Both the position numbers and the translations under genes were made by a program. This document shows positions 11,640 to 24,330 of a stretch of DNA of 64,000 nt, in pieces. The notes beneath the pieces are model-generated. The model saw only the letters and a program-made list of their open reading frames with translations, was not told the origin of the DNA and made no database searches. The DNA lies in the NCBI GenBank assembly GCA_010909165.1, contig MU008163.1, forward strand, positions 62,001 to 126,000. Reading direction: 5' to 3'. This stretch comes from Anthoceros angustus (lineage: Eukaryota; Streptophyta; Anthocerotopsida; Anthocerotales; Anthocerotaceae). Numbering within the stretch: position 1 is the first letter of the stretch; the number at the start of each line of letters is the position of its first letter.

Positions 11640-13525
11640 CTGCGGTCAACTGAGGGAGTTCTCGCAAAGGTGACTCCCTATTATGGCATTCTCGGCTTGG
11701 ACATATTAATCATGATAAGCTTTTAGAGATGTCTAGGCAGGATTTATTTAGGGATAAGCTACCACACTTTTCACAGACTCCGCCGTTAGGTGAACCTTGT
11801 ATACATGCTAAACAACGTAGCTTCCCCTATCCTACTCTTCCTGCCCATCGGGCTACTCAGCCCTTGGAGTTGGTCCATGTTGATCTTTGTGGTCCACTCC
11901 CAGTCCCTTCACTTGGCGGCTCACTGCACTTTATGACTATTGTTGATGACTATAGTCGCTATACCTTTGCTATTCCGCTCAAGTTGAAGAGTGATTCCTT
12001 CGGCTCTTTTACTCCTTTTGTCACTATGGGTACCAAACCGGTTGCAAGCTTGATTGCATTAGATCGACAATGCGGAGAGTTAAATAACCGCAATTAAGGA
12101 CTTACATCTTGAGAGGATTATCCATCGGTTCACGGTTCCCTATACTTCTCGAATGGCTCAAAAGGCATACTTCCGCGATTCGCCATGGCCCGCGCCATGC
12201 TAGCCTCGCTAGCTCCCCAAACCCTTCCGGGTTAATATCATCGGCGATTCACGCAACAGGTTCTTTCCTGTCAGCCTCCTACCGGACCCCTTCACCGCAT
12301 GGATATAAGCCTCTTATTACTCATCTTCGGACTTTTGGCTGCCCTACCAGTTAATTTTCCTCCTCAAACATGATTTCACGGCGTCGGTATTTGCTAAGGC
12401 AAGGCTTATAAATCGTTGACTTGGATACCCATGCTCTTGTATATGCTCGACTGTCACTTTTGATGAGGCTCTTAGCATCTCCTGCTCGAGTCCATGGATT
12501 CTCGCTTGGCTCCTTAAGACGACACTGCTTCTTCCGACCCAGGTGACCTTATGCCTCAGTTTTTGACTCAGCCCTCTATTTTCCTTGACTCCAGTCCAGC
12601 AACTTCTCCTCCATCCCTGGCCTCTTCACCTCAAGCAAAACCTATCCCTTTTATTCCGGCTTGAGAGGGGGACGATGAATAGGCCATTGTTGATCCTTTT
12701 GAAAACAGAGAAGACTTTGGTACACTTAATCCACAAGACCCAGAGACTGTTCCTGCTCCACCTTCTCCTGTTATACTTGACCCAGGCCTTGAGCAAAGAT
12801 ACCCTACTAGAAATGGCCGCCTATGTTACACTTTTTGTTAAGATTTGAACCCCCCCTTGTTGCAATTATGTTAAAATCTTGGTGTCTTGTTACACTTATT
12901 TGGCCCCGGTTACAGTTTTGGTAACCAACACTCCATCACTCATGTTTTGTATCCAGTTTTCTCGTACATTTCAACATATTTGCTAACAACCAAAGTGTTA
13001 CACCCTCTTTGTTAGCTTTTGAGGCTTGGTACCGAACCCTCCCCATGTGTGTTTGCTATTATTGCTTTCATTCTGTGGTTTTTCCCTACCATTATTGTTA
13101 TGCGGTACTAGACTATAAGTATATATGCCTTGGCTTCCAAGCAACGACGTCTGATGTCATTACTCAAATACATATACGATGCCTTTCAAATTAAGTATAA
13201 TTACAAGTGGTATCCAGATTTAGTAATCTGCTTTGCACACGGCGCGGCTTGCAAATTATACGCCGCTTTGTTTCCACCCTATTCCGCAAAGGCCTTCACA
13301 TCACTCAGATTTCGTGCCCTCAGAGGCCCCCGATACTTTGTTTTGGAAACCCCATACCACAAGAACAAGAAAAAGACGTTATTTAGGTAACTATGCCTAA
13401 GATGCTCTTTTGCGATCCACATCCAAAATTGCCTCCTCACACATGGATGAATCCACGCATCCACATCCGCTGTGTACGCGGCTGCCGCTACCGGGAGGAA
13501 TGAACCTCGACCCCGCCTCCCGCAA
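11640..13525 (+). pseudogene. Copia integrase and hinge, tandem copy 1
   Basis: The GAG-pre-integrase block LLWHSRLGHINHDKLLEM (about 11680) leads into 11729-12097, with HVDLCGPLPVP and FMTIVDDYSRYTFAIPLK, the first catalytic-Asp region of Copia integrase. Downstream frames are broken. An acidic hinge (EDFGTLNPQDPETVPAPPSP) ends in RYPTRNG near 12800, where reverse transcriptase would normally follow, but the sequence changes to repeats rich in TTGTTACA/TTGCAA. No RT is present. Confidence 0.7.
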
Positions 13526-15410
13526 TGGCCATCATGGCCAGAGGGAGTTCTCGCAAAGGTGACTCCCTATTATGGCATTCTCGGCTTGGACATATTAATC
13601 ATGATAAGCTTTTAGAGATGTCTAGGCGTGATTTATTTAGGGGATAAGCTACCACACTTTTCACAGACTCGCTATGTGAACCTTGTATATATGCTAAACA
13701 ACGTAGCTTCCCTATCCCCCGCCCATCGGGCTACTCAAATTTGGAGTTGGTCCATGTTGATCTTTGTGGTCCACTCCCGGTCCCTTCACTTGGCGGCATC
13801 GCACTTTATGACTATTGTTGATGACTATAGTCGCTATACCTTTGCTATTCCGCTCAAGTTGAAGAGTGATTCCTTCCTTTTTACTCCTTTTGTCACTATG
13901 GTCGAGCCGCAAACCGTTGCAAGCTTGATTGCATTAGATCCGACAATGCGGAGAGTTAAATAACCGCAATTTAAGGACTTACATCTTGAGAGGGGATTAT
14001 CCATCACACGGTTCCCTATACTTCTCGGCGAGAATGGGGTTCTTGAAAAGGCCAGCGATCGCTCGCCATGGCCCGCGCCATGCTAGCTCCCCAAACCCTT
14101 CCGGGCGGTTAATATCATGCACAGATTCACGCAACAGGTTCTTTCCAAGTCGGTTCCGGCGGACTCCTTTGAGTCTGGCATGGATATAAGCCTCTTATTA
14201 CTCATCTTCGGACTTTTGGCTGCCCGCTGTGCTAATTTTCCTCGCGACAAGCTTTCACGCGCCGTCGGTATTTGTTGGCGGACCGTAAGGCTTATAAATC
14301 GGTTGACTTGGATACCCATGCTCTTGTATATGCTCGCACTGTCACTTTTGATGAGGCTCGGTTAGCATCTCCTCGTTCTGAGTCCATGGATTCTGCTTCG
14401 GCTCCTTAAGACGACACTGCTTCTTCCGACCCAGGTGACCTTATGCCTCAGTTTTTGACTCAGCCCTCTGTTTTCCCTGACTCTAGTCCTGCAACTTCTG
14501 CTCCATCCCTGGCCTCTTCACCTCAAGCAGAACCTATCCCTTTTATTAGAGAGAGGGGACGATGAATAGGCCATTGTTGATCCTTTTGAAAACAGAGAAG
14601 ACTTTGGTACACTTAATCCACAAGACCCAGAGACTGTTCCTGCTCCACCTTCTCCTGTTATACTTGACCCAGGCCTTGAGCAAAGATACCCTACTAGAAA
14701 TGGCCGCCTATGTTACACTTTTTGTTAAGATTTGAACCCCCCCTTGTTGCAATTATGTTAAAATCTTGGTGTCTTGTTACACTTATTTGGCCCCTGGTTA
14801 CAGTCAGGCTTGGTAACCAACACTCCATCTTGTTACAGTCGTGTTACAGTCTTGTTGCAATTTTGTTGCAGTGTAGTGAGAGGTGGTATCTGCCCCTTTC
14901 AAAATTTCAACATATTTGCAACAACCAAAGTGTTACACCCTCTTTTGTTACAGTTTTGAGGCTTGGTACCGAACCTCCTCCCCATGTGTGTTTGCCATTA
15001 TTGCTTTCATTCCTGTGTTTTTCCCCTACCATTATTGTTATGCGTGTACTAGACTATAAGTATATAATATGCCTTGGCTTCCAAGTACGTATTGCCCGAT
15101 GTCATTACTCAAATACATATACGATGCCTTTTCAAATTAAGTATACGTACAAGTGGTATCCGTATTTGTGCACTCCGTTTTGCAATACGGTGCGGCCTGC
15201 AAATTATACGCGCGTTTGTTTCCACCCTATTCGCTGCAGTGCCTTTCACGTCACTCGTATTTCGTGCCCTTGTAGGCGTCCCCCGTATACGGTACTTGTT
15301 TTGGAAACCCTTACAGTCCACAAGAACAACAGAAGACGTTATTTCGTGCACCCTACAGCTAAGATGCCGGTTCTTTGCCGCATCCACATCCAAAATTGGG
15401 CGTCCTCCCT
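13526..15410 (+). pseudogene. Copia integrase and hinge, tandem copy 2
   Basis: Head-to-tail repeat of 11640-13525 with an offset of about 1.9 kb. The integrase frame is at 13628-13963, the hinge near 14400-14700, and the TTGTTACA-rich tail at 14710-15060. The copies differ mainly by small indels. Where copy 1 is damaged, copy 2 is often intact, and the reverse. Confidence 0.7.
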
Positions 15411-15540
15411 CAGCGCGCGGGATGAATCCACCGGCATCCACATCCGCGGTGTACCGTGCTCCCTCGTCGCGCCGGAGGAATGAACCGGCATCTCCATCCG
15501 CGACCTACCGTGTTCCCTCCTCGCGCGGGAGGGGTGAATT
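15365..15540. repeat. Three tandem units of about 54 bp
   Basis: Units starting gcatccacatcc / gcatctccatcc and ending in cgggaggaatgaa-type sequence repeat three times with moderate divergence. A remnant of the same units lies at 13420-13505 in the other Copia copy. Confidence 0.65.
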
Positions 15541-18250
15541 TGGGGTTGTGGTTGGCATTTTCTGTTGCCCCGCCCGTTCTCGTTCGAGTGAAAGCCTACT
15601 CCTCGTCGTATGCAGCAGCTGGAAACTGCCCACCTCCCACACGGTTACCGATTTTGCCCTTCCCCTTCCTCAAGCGGTCTGCTGGTTTTTTCCTTCCGTC
15701 TTTGCGACTCCCGATTCCACATTTCACAGGATTTGCAAGAACAGATGACCACATGCCATTCCCATGGCCCTTGGCTGTAAGCATAAACGGTGGCGAGTGC
15801 GATTGCAATTTGCGAGCTTACCTTCGCGGCCTTCTCTTTGTTTTGTTTCCGCCCACTTCCTGCCTCCAGTTGCGTGCTTGTCACCGTCCCTTGGGATGCC
15901 ACAGCCCTCGACCGTGTAACTCTTCCTTCCCCATCTGCCTTACCGGGCATTCCCCTTCCTTTCCTCTTCCGGCCTCCTCCATCCTCCATAGGTTGCGTCA
16001 CCTTTTCTGGAGCCCCGCTGTGCAGGTCCATGCTCTCGGCATTTGACTCGGCCAGGTATGTGTCGGGTACAAAGTTCGGCACGGGCTCGTTCACATCTCC
16101 CTCCTCTTCCGCCACCTTCCTGTTCTCTTCCTCATCGTCACCATGTCGTGACGCCGTCAGTCTGTCCATTGGAGGCTGCTGGATTCCCCGTGACAGATGT
16201 CTCATTTCTGTCTCGCGCCTCCATTCCCTGCCTGCCCCCGCTGAGAGCAACGTTTTTTTTGCACCATTGCGCACACATGTCGTCACCCCACGGTCCCCCC
16301 CTGCTGCCCTCCATTGTCCATCCTGCCCATCCTGTTGCGCCACTACCAGCCTTGATGTCCGCTGCATACTGCCATTCCCTGGATGTGTACCTGGCCCCAT
16401 GTACAACTCACTTCGGTGACGCCCCTCTCCTACCATGTTCTTCGTTGCCCCGTTTTCCCGAGTCACCCATGCCCACCATGTCCCCCTCTACGATCATGAC
16501 CCGCTGCTGTGTTACGCCACAACCACGGCCGTTCGTGGTGTCAGCTGACCACCCAAATTCCGCCCGCCATTCCCTTTCTAGGGCCTCTGCACCGTCCGGC
16601 CCTTCCTTTGTCCTCCCTCCTCCGACCGTCCGGCTCGCACTACCTTCTGCATTCCCGCATTTTCGTCCTCCTCTCTTACATCCAACTCCTCAGAGTCGGA
16701 GCGTGACGGGTTGTTATCCTCTTCCCCGATAGTTCCCATTCCCCCTACTTGCCATCCATCGTCTTCGCACATCCAATCGCATTCACACAATGCACATGGA
16801 AATGACGCTCATCCCTGACACGGTCTATATGTCGAGACACCGTACAATGTGTTGCGTGGCGTCGCCACCGATATCATCTGTGCCACAACACACTAACTCG
16901 GTCCAAAGATTTCGCTTTCTTGGTCCATGTCCTGCAGGCTCGGCCTGCATTGCTCCAATTCCTCGTCCGTCGGGGATGGAAGGTGCCAAGTTTCGACGTC
17001 ATCGAACCTGAACCTACCTGTGCCCGCCATTGCGTGCTTCCCTCCACGCTCTGTTGCCTCGTTGGCGCCGCTGGCAGCCTCCTCCCACCGTGCTCGCCGA
17101 TTGAACGCCGGAAAGGTGGATGGGGCGGATGAGGAGGATAGGCAAGTCGTCCTACCCTCCTCATCCCCTCCACCTTCCTCGGTCTCTGCTGTGCCCGTCG
17201 TAAACGCCTCCGACGTGGTGGGTTCGTCGGCCGCACACGGCCGACATCCTTGGCCACCTCTATCCGCCTCACGCCATTTCGTGCATGCTCACTTCCTTCC
17301 CTGCAATTTTTGGCTCCCTCTGAGCAACCATTTCCTTGCCTTTGTCCCTCATGGTTGATCGCCTCGTGCCTCCTCGTACAAATGGCGGGCTGAGATTTGA
17401 AACATATGAGCCATCCATGGCGTCCTTCGAGGCAATTGCGAACATGACGCCGCCTCGCACTCATATCCCTTGGTCATTGACTTCGGCTAGCCTACCGCCA
17501 TGCAGGCGTCACCAATGTGCATTCGAGGCATTTAGTGTTCGCTGTGCTGGGTACTGACGTTTATTCGTTTCATATACCGTGGAAGATGAATATGGCTGGC
17601 AAGACGACCAGGCAGACGGGTTCGGGAAACGTACGACGACATTGCTCATGTGTGCCGGACAAAAGCATGGGATTCCTCCCCACCCCGTCCGCCTGTGATA
17701 TGTTACGCCTGTGATATGTTAGTGATCTGGGTCTCCCTACCTGCCTGCCCCATGCCTTCAATTTCGAGGACATCACGTTCCAACCCTAAACCTTGTAGCA
17801 TCTGGTAGGAATGCATCCTACTTCCGTGTAGCAATTGCGTGGGAGGCGCACGATGTTCTATGAACAGGTTGCTCAGGCAGAAGAGAGGTATGTATAAAGG
17901 AACCCAATTGTCCATGCACTTGGCGGTGGTGGAGTGGAGGAGGCAGATGGTGACGAATCAGTGGTCGCGTGTTCGAAACCGGTTGAGCCAAACGATTTTG
18001 CAACTGCAACAACAAGAGGCAACGGAGGGCTTCTACAGAAATACGCACACCACGCCGGAATGTGGTGTATAGGCGGTCACCAATGGGCAGTATAGCCGCC
18101 CAGCACCAGCAAGAGAACGATATCTGTGTACTGGAAATAAAAATACTATATAATCCAGTGTTCATGTACAAATCCGTATCTACAAGTAGGTACCTGTACG
18201 TATGAAGGTAATGTGTATTCTATCTCTACCTGTATATCAGGCAAAAGCCA
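15541..18250. other. GC-rich repeat region with unrecognised open frames
   Basis: The most protein-like frame is on the minus strand at 15645-16466 (273 codons): hydrophilic, with an acidic centre and a basic GGRKRKGRGMPGK tail followed by VTRSRA. Such tails occur in nucleic-acid-binding ORF1 or Gag proteins, but no domain is recognised. Another basic minus frame lies at 16874-17464. Plus-strand frames here are Ser/Pro-rich shadows. Probably a decayed non-LTR or Gag-like element; identity uncertain. Confidence 0.3.
17915..18060 (+). repeat. Possible SINE-like fragment
   Basis: ggcggtggtggagtgg (about 17920) and gtgttcgaaaccggttgag (about 17970) resemble Pol III A and B boxes about 45 bases apart. 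No poly-A/T tail or target duplication could be defined. Weak call. Confidence 0.25.
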
Positions 18251-18479
18251 TAAACAATTAGTATACAAGCCAATAATAGCTATGGTAGGGAAAAAAGGTT
18301 GATATAGGAATTATGACCTTGTGAGGTGGAAGAGGAAGGTGACAATTAATGGGCATGTTACTGTGATATTCAGGTTTGGGTGCCATTAACAATAGTTGTG
18401 AAGCGAGAGTGCAATGAAGAGCACTAGGAAAAACATTAACTAATTGTACTTCCAATGGGGTGTAATAAAGAGGGGGATT

Positions 18480-18745
18480 GATAGAGAAGAGAGAGAGGGG
18501 TCATTGTTACAGTCATGTTGCAATTGCATGAGGGAATTCTTAAACAATGCGTATGAGAGAGGGGATGTAGTTAAGAGGGTGAAGTGGTAGGAGAGAGAGC
18601 CAGGTTCGTGTTAAGATTGTAGGCCCACTTGGAGAAAGAAATGACAAACTTAATACCAAGCCTCCAAATGATGTTGCAAGTTAGAAGTGTAACATAAAAT
18701 TGCAACAACGACTGTAACATAGGCTGCCATTTCTAGTAGGGATAT
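18480..18745 (-). repeat. Inverted copy of the Copia hinge/tail sequence
   Basis: Read on the minus strand, 18745 down to about 18640 gives ccctactagaaatggc, cctatgttaca, then ttgttgcaatttt and gaggcttggta. That is the same order as 14690-14970 (and 12790-13030) on the plus strand, with divergence. The 3.7 kb between is thus flanked by inverted related ends. Confidence 0.5.
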
Positions 18746-18899
18746 CCTTCGCGTCATCGTCAACCAAGACACCTCTGGAATGAGATCCCCTTTGATTTAG
18801 AGTTCAATCAGTGCACACCACGCAGGTCATTTCAACGCCTTCAGTGTTGCCCTTCAGAGGGAGATCCTCTCACTCTACAAAAGGCATATTCGCGACCTG

Positions 18900-20500
18900 A
18901 TGCAGCTAAGTGGAAGTCGCTATTAATGATGAATATAATTCTCTTATCAAAAACAATACTTGAACTCTAGTAAACTTGCTTAAAGGCAGAACTACTGTCA
19001 TCAGCTTGATGTTTGTACTGCTTTCCTTTATGGTCAACTGCAAGAAGAAATCTATATGGATCAACTAGAAGACTATGAAGATGAGCAATACCCAAACAAG
19101 GTGTGTAAACTTATTCGTTCTATTTACGGACTAAAGCAAAGCCCGCGTTTATGGTATGAGAGAATGGACTCTTATCTCAAGAAGATAGGTTTTATCCAAC
19201 GTGAAGCAGACACCAATATCTATGTGCTCTGCAAGGAAAGCTCCCTTGTGCTGGTTGCACTATATGCTGATGACTTAGTTATTCCTGGCAACAATATTGA
19301 ACTAGTTAACAAGATTAAAACTGACCTTAGTAAAGAATTCGAGATGAAGGATCTCGGCAAAGTTAAATATATTCTTGGATGCATGTACATAGAGATACCA
19401 CTGGTGCTATCTATCTCAATGAAGGAAGATATGTAGGTGGTATGTTAAACGCTCAATTTGAGAGATGCGCGGCGGCGGCACCGCGCCGAGGTGTTAAGCT
19501 TTCATCGCTACTGCCCACAATCCGAACCTTAAAAGAAAGAGATGGAAAATATTCCTTATCGTATGGGAGTTGGTACTCTCATGTTCTTGAGTAATCAAAC
19601 CGCACTGATATCTCAACATCAGAAATGTTGTTGCTCAGTTCTCAGAGAATCCAAGAAAGGATCACTGGGTTGCTCTCAAGCGCATCATGCGGTACCTGAA
19701 GGGTACTCCAAATTATGGCCTCTGCTTCAAGCCTAGCGGAAAGAAGCATCTGCTACTGATAAGCTTTGTCGATGCTGATTGGGCTTGACGACACCGAAAA
19801 GTATCTCAAAGATATTGCTTTCTTGTCGGCTCCATCGTTGTTAATTGGTCTTGTAGAAAACAAGCGCAATATCACTTTCATCATCGCAATCGAGTACAAA
19901 GCACTCACCAAGCCACGAAAGAGGAATGGGAAAGAAAGCTATGTGAAGATTTGAATATGAAGCAGGAAGGGCCAACAGTGCTTAATTGTGACAATATGTC
20001 AGCCATTGCTCTTGTCGCTAATTCGGTCGGTAGTAATCACATAAGCTTTGAAATGAGAGTGCGCAAAAATATATGCTACTTGTAAAATTCCCTTGTTGAC
20101 CTCACTTGACAAGCTGCCTTGTTGTTATAAGGAAAGCATGGATAACACAAGTTGATATAGTCAAACTCGCATTTTTCTCAGCCATCATCTTCATCGTGGC
20201 GTTTCTCTTGACTAGGGTCTTCAGCTTAGCTTACGCATGCAAGCACTTCTTCTTGATCGTTGAAATGTAGAATAAGGTGGCGTGAAATCTCAATGTGCTT
20301 CGGTCTCGCATAGAAAACGGGGTTCCAAGATAAAGGAATTGCAAATTGATTATCACTTCACTCGCCAAGCAGCTGAGCTAAAAGAGATATATGTGGGGTT
20401 TATGTCAATAGGTGAGAATGTAGCTGACATACTCATATAAGCTTTGCCAAAGTCTGTTTATGAAAGATCCACTTTTGCCGCTGGTGTCCAACAGTTTCTA
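18900..20500 (+). pseudogene. Copia reverse transcriptase/RNase H remnant
   Basis: The frame at 19056-19436 contains KLIRSIYGLKQSPRLWYERM and the polymerase motif YADDL, with LVIPGNN and KDLGKVKYILGC after it: the C-terminal half of Copia RT. RNase H sequence follows in several frames up to about 20100, with stops and frameshifts. The N-terminal RT and integrase are missing. No LTR was identified beside it. Confidence 0.8.
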
Positions 20501-21330
20501 ACTGTCCAGAAGGTTGGAACTGCTCATTAAGTCCTAAAAACTTTTAAGTTTATGTAGCTCAATCCTCGAGAGGCTTTTTCTCCATTATTGCCATGATAGC
20601 TTGCTATTAAGCCTTCTCTCCAAGCTCCACTTCTTCCTCAGCAAATTTTCTCTACGTTCTCTCTCTCGCTCATGGCCACCACCCAACTGCCATTGCATCT
20701 TTCAGGCGAAGACAATAGGATTCTCCTATCCTAGTTTTCTTTAACTTTACCTCAAATAGAAAAAGGAGAGAAGACCTTGCAACATCTTGCTGATGCATTG
20801 CAGGATGAGAATTGTGTGGTTCTTCAGTTCAATAGCTATTTATTTGAACCTCATGTTTTAGCAATTGCTATTGATATGTATTTTGCACCAGGGCTAACTA
20901 AGAATGAGAGGCATTGGTGGCAAGCTTATGGCAATGATTGCCCTCAACTTTGTTAGGTATTTAAAAAATGATTGAACACACCACCCACAACAATAAGTTG
21001 TGAAGGAAATTGTTTGCTTGGAAACATGTTTGGATAGACAGCTGGGCCAAGACCAATGTGGAGAAAGTAGGTATGTGGGTATATATTTACTTAAATAATA
21101 CCGATGTGAAGAAAGTAAGTGTGAGGGTCTATATATACTAACAATAGAGTACTAAAAAGGTTTAATGTTCTCATGGCTGCAACACAATGCGAAGATTGTT
21201 TACACTTGTCTGGAGGAAGAGAAGTACGAGGAAGGAGGAGGACTCGAAGATCAGGATGGGTATGAGAATAATCTTAACTTAGATGCTGCTAAGGTGGAAC
21301 TATATAATTATATTAAATCAATGCCAAACT
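20501..21330 (+). pseudogene. Decayed Gag-like fragment and AT-rich spacer
   Basis: From an ATG near 20671 the frame reads MATTQLPLHLSGEDN, then an early TAG, then in frame QIEKGEKTLQHLADALQD, SYLFEPHVLAIAIDMYF and LTKNERHWWQAYG up to about 20955. It looks like the first part of a repetitive-element protein, but I do not recognise the family. The remainder up to 21330 holds no convincing gene. Confidence 0.3.
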
Positions 21331-23850
21331 TTATAATTTTATGTTCTCAGACAGTGGCTTCAACACCAACTTTGTGTGAGGTACGTGGCCTCCTTCCTGC
21401 TTCACTCGTGCATGAGTGCTCTCTACCTTGAGCGCAATATCCTTTCTCCTGTCTCCCAGCAGAAATGTGTGTACCTCCTTGTTCACCTCAATGGTTGCCA
21501 TGGCAGGTTTCTTATGAGCTCCTGCTACCCTTCTGTGCTTTTCAATCCTATCTACATCGGTCCACCTACCTGCATCAGCATAGGCATTGGCCATGAGTAC
21601 GTATGCGAGCGCATCCTGAGGGTCCAACCTTACAATGCTTTTGAGACACCACATCGCCCTCTCTATGTCCCCGTGAATTTTGCACGCATTCAACTAAGAC
21701 CTCAAGCCCACAACATTACTTTGGCCCTCACATGATAAAAGCATCACCTCTGTCTCATCTAAATGGCCAGCACGCCCAAGAAGATCAATCATGCAGTTGT
21801 AATATTCAATAGTTGGTTCGATGCCATGCTGTTCAGACACGGAATCAAAGTGTTTGCGACCCTCGTGGACCAGTCTCTCATGACTGCATGCTATTAGAAG
21901 GCGAGTAAAAGTAGCATCATAAGGCTGAACACCGGCAACTAATATCTGCTCAAAACAAGCTAGTGCCTTGTGACCTGCATCACAAGCACCATACCCAGAT
22001 ATCAGGGCATTCTATGTCACCACATCCTTTGTAGCCAAGCTGTCAAAAACCTGGCGTGCATCTTCCAGTTCACCAAATTTTGCATACATGTCCACCAGGC
22101 AGGTGCCCACTACTACGTTATTCAGCAGTCCTTTTTCGACAAACTGTGAGTGCAGCTGCCTGCCCTTCTTGTAAGGCGCCAGTATTTCCACAGGCCTCAG
22201 AAGGCAAGCAAAAGTCACATGGTCAGCCAAAATAAGGCCTGCTTCCTCCATTTGTCCATACAGGAGAAGCGCCTCCCGGCCACGTCCTTGCTGTGCATAC
22301 CCAGCAATCAGGGCATTCCATGTCACCACATCCTTTGTGGCCATGCTGTCAAAAACCTGGCGGGCATCTTCCAGTTCACCACATTTCGCATACATGTCCA
22401 CCAGGCAGGTGCCCACCACTACATCGTCTAGCAGTCTTTTTCGACAATCTGTGAGTGCAGCTGCCTGCCCTTCTTGTAAGGCGCCAGTATTTCCACAGGC
22501 CTCAGAAGGCAAGCAAAAGTCACATGGTCAGCCAAAATAAGGCCTGCTTCCTCCATTTGTCCATACAGGAGAAGCGCCTCCCGGCCACGTCCTTGCTGTG
22601 CATACCCAGCAATCAGGGCATTCCATGTCACCACATCCTTTGTGGCCATGCTGTCAAAAACCTGGCGGGCATCTTCCAGTTCACCACATTTCGCATACAT
22701 GTCCACCAGGCAGGTGCCCACCACTACATCGTCTAGCAGTCTTTTTTCGACGATCTGCGAGTGCAGCTGCCTGCCCTTCTGTAAGGCGCAAGTGCTTGCA
22801 CAGGCCTTCAGAAGGCAAGCAAAAGTAAAATGATTAGCCAAAATGAGGCCCTCCTGCTCCATTCGTCCATACACCACAAGCGCCTCTTGGCCGAGTCGTT
22901 GCTGTGCATACCCAGCAATCAGAGCGTTGTCACCACATCCTTTTTGGCCATGCTTTCAAAAACCTGGCGTGCATCTTTTAGCTGGCCACATTTTGAATAC
23001 ATGTCCACCAGGCGGTTCCGAACAGACAAGTCAGTATGAGTGCCACTGTGCAACACGTCACAGTGCACTTTTCTGCCCGATTTCAAGTCTGCGGCAAGTG
23101 CGAAGGGCAGCTACAAAGACGTGACTATTCACCTTCACTCCTGACCTACGCATCTTATGGTAGAGTTGTATGGCCTCTTTAAGTTTCCCGTGCTTAGCAC
23201 CTTGTCGTACCCCTACGCCGAAAGTCAGGCGAACGGGAGCTCTTCTTCTCTCGTCTGTTATCCCACCACAAGGTAGGGTCCAGAAAAAATTGTTGCCACA
23301 AGTGCTCCTCCTCCTTGCGAGGACCATCGTTGAAAATCCCGTCCCCACCCACACATTTTTTCGGATGCGCACGTGCTGGGCTCCTTACACTGCTGCACCT
23401 GGAGCTCATGTCCGAACCCACCGGCATATCCAAGAAAACGAGGTGCTCATCAACCCAAGCTGGCTTAAACTGTTTAACCACAACACCTCACCAGACCTCT
23501 TACGCCAGAAGTCAGGCGAGAGGAGCTCTTCTTATCTCGTCTGTTGTCCCAACACACGGTCGGGTCCACAAAAAATTGTTGCCACAACTGCTCCTGCTCC
23601 TGCTCCTGGCAACGACCATCGCTGGAAAACCCGTCCCTACCCACACACTTTCTCGGAAGTGGATGTGCTGGGCTCCTTACACTGCTGCACCTGGAGGCTT
23701 TGCTGGCCAGGGGCCGACTCGCTACGATGAGGTTAGCAGGAGCTCCTGGTAGAATCCCTGTACACACACCAATTTGTTGGGTCCAAAAGGGATCCGGTTG
23801 CCATACTGTGGCCATCGTTCAGGGACCGCTGTCGGAGGTGCATGGACAAG
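21331..23850 (-). pseudogene. PPR-DYW:KP pseudogene with two PDF-like motifs
   Basis: Minus-strand relative of the intact gene at 26226-29180, broken by frameshifts and stops. From the 5' side (23815) it has a leader (WTQQIGVCTGILPGAP) and a PDF-like motif (LWQQFFVDPTVCWDNRRDK). Then come a second one (LWQQFFLDPTLWWDNRREK, then SPDFRR) and PPR repeats. It ends at 21331-21693 with the E region and KP box (HKKPAMATIEV). The frame stops before the deaminase HxE motif, so the catalytic domain is absent. The internal repeat at 22150-22750 is described separately. Confidence 0.8.
22150..22750 (-). repeat. Near-exact 305-bp tandem duplication inside the PPR pseudogene
   Basis: 22150-22454 and 22455-22759 are almost identical; a 93-codon shadow frame on the plus strand is exactly repeated 305 bp apart. 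The unit encodes roughly three PPR motifs (VDMYAKCGELEDARQVFD, then VVTWNALIAGYAQQG). Because 305 is not a multiple of three, the duplication shifts frame at the junction, consistent with loss of function or a consensus error. Confidence 0.85.
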
Positions 23851-24330
23851 ACTAGGCCGCTCACAAACGCGTCCTCTCCACGCGCACTAACCCACAGCCT
23901 TCACTGCAGCCAGGCCAGGGTTAGCGGACTGATCTGGACGGTGAATGGCAATCCCTACAAAGCTGCTGGACAGGGGCAGTTCAGCTGTGCTCAGGACCTG
24001 GCAATTTGCTGCAGCATAGCAGAGATGGACGTTCATCACGCGATGAACGTCCTCCGCGTCACATCACTATTTGTACATCACCATGCCTTACGTCTAACCG
24101 CAAGTGAACCTTTTTACAAACTGTGGTTCCCAAGTTTAGGTTGTGCCTACTCCTCAACGCACGAACGCGGAGACATTATATCAGAGAAAAACAGATGGGA
24201 AATTTCATCTATCCCACAACGAAGGGGGAACAACCCTATAGAGGGCACCAGGCCAAGGGGGACTAGCCCCTAAACGCAGTGGCGTGAGCATGCGGATGGC
24301 CAGTTCATTTGTATAAGTATCAATAAAAAT
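23851..24330. other. 5' flank of the PPR pseudogene, no gene recognised
   Basis: Sequence at 23760-23850, read on the minus strand, matches 29560-29640 upstream of the third PPR locus (gaacgatggccacagtatgg), so homologous 5' flanks are kept at these two PPR copies. The rest of the interval shows no recognisable product. Confidence 0.45.

Noticed and set aside
15456-17360. Long plus-strand frames (196-229 codons), Ser/Pro-rich
   Set aside because: They overlap each other and a more plausible charged minus-strand frame; composition is that of antisense shadows of a Gly/Arg/Glu-rich sequence.
22150-22736. Possible CRISPR-like or satellite array from the repeated 305-bp unit
   Set aside because: It is simply a duplicated run of PPR codons in a pseudogene.
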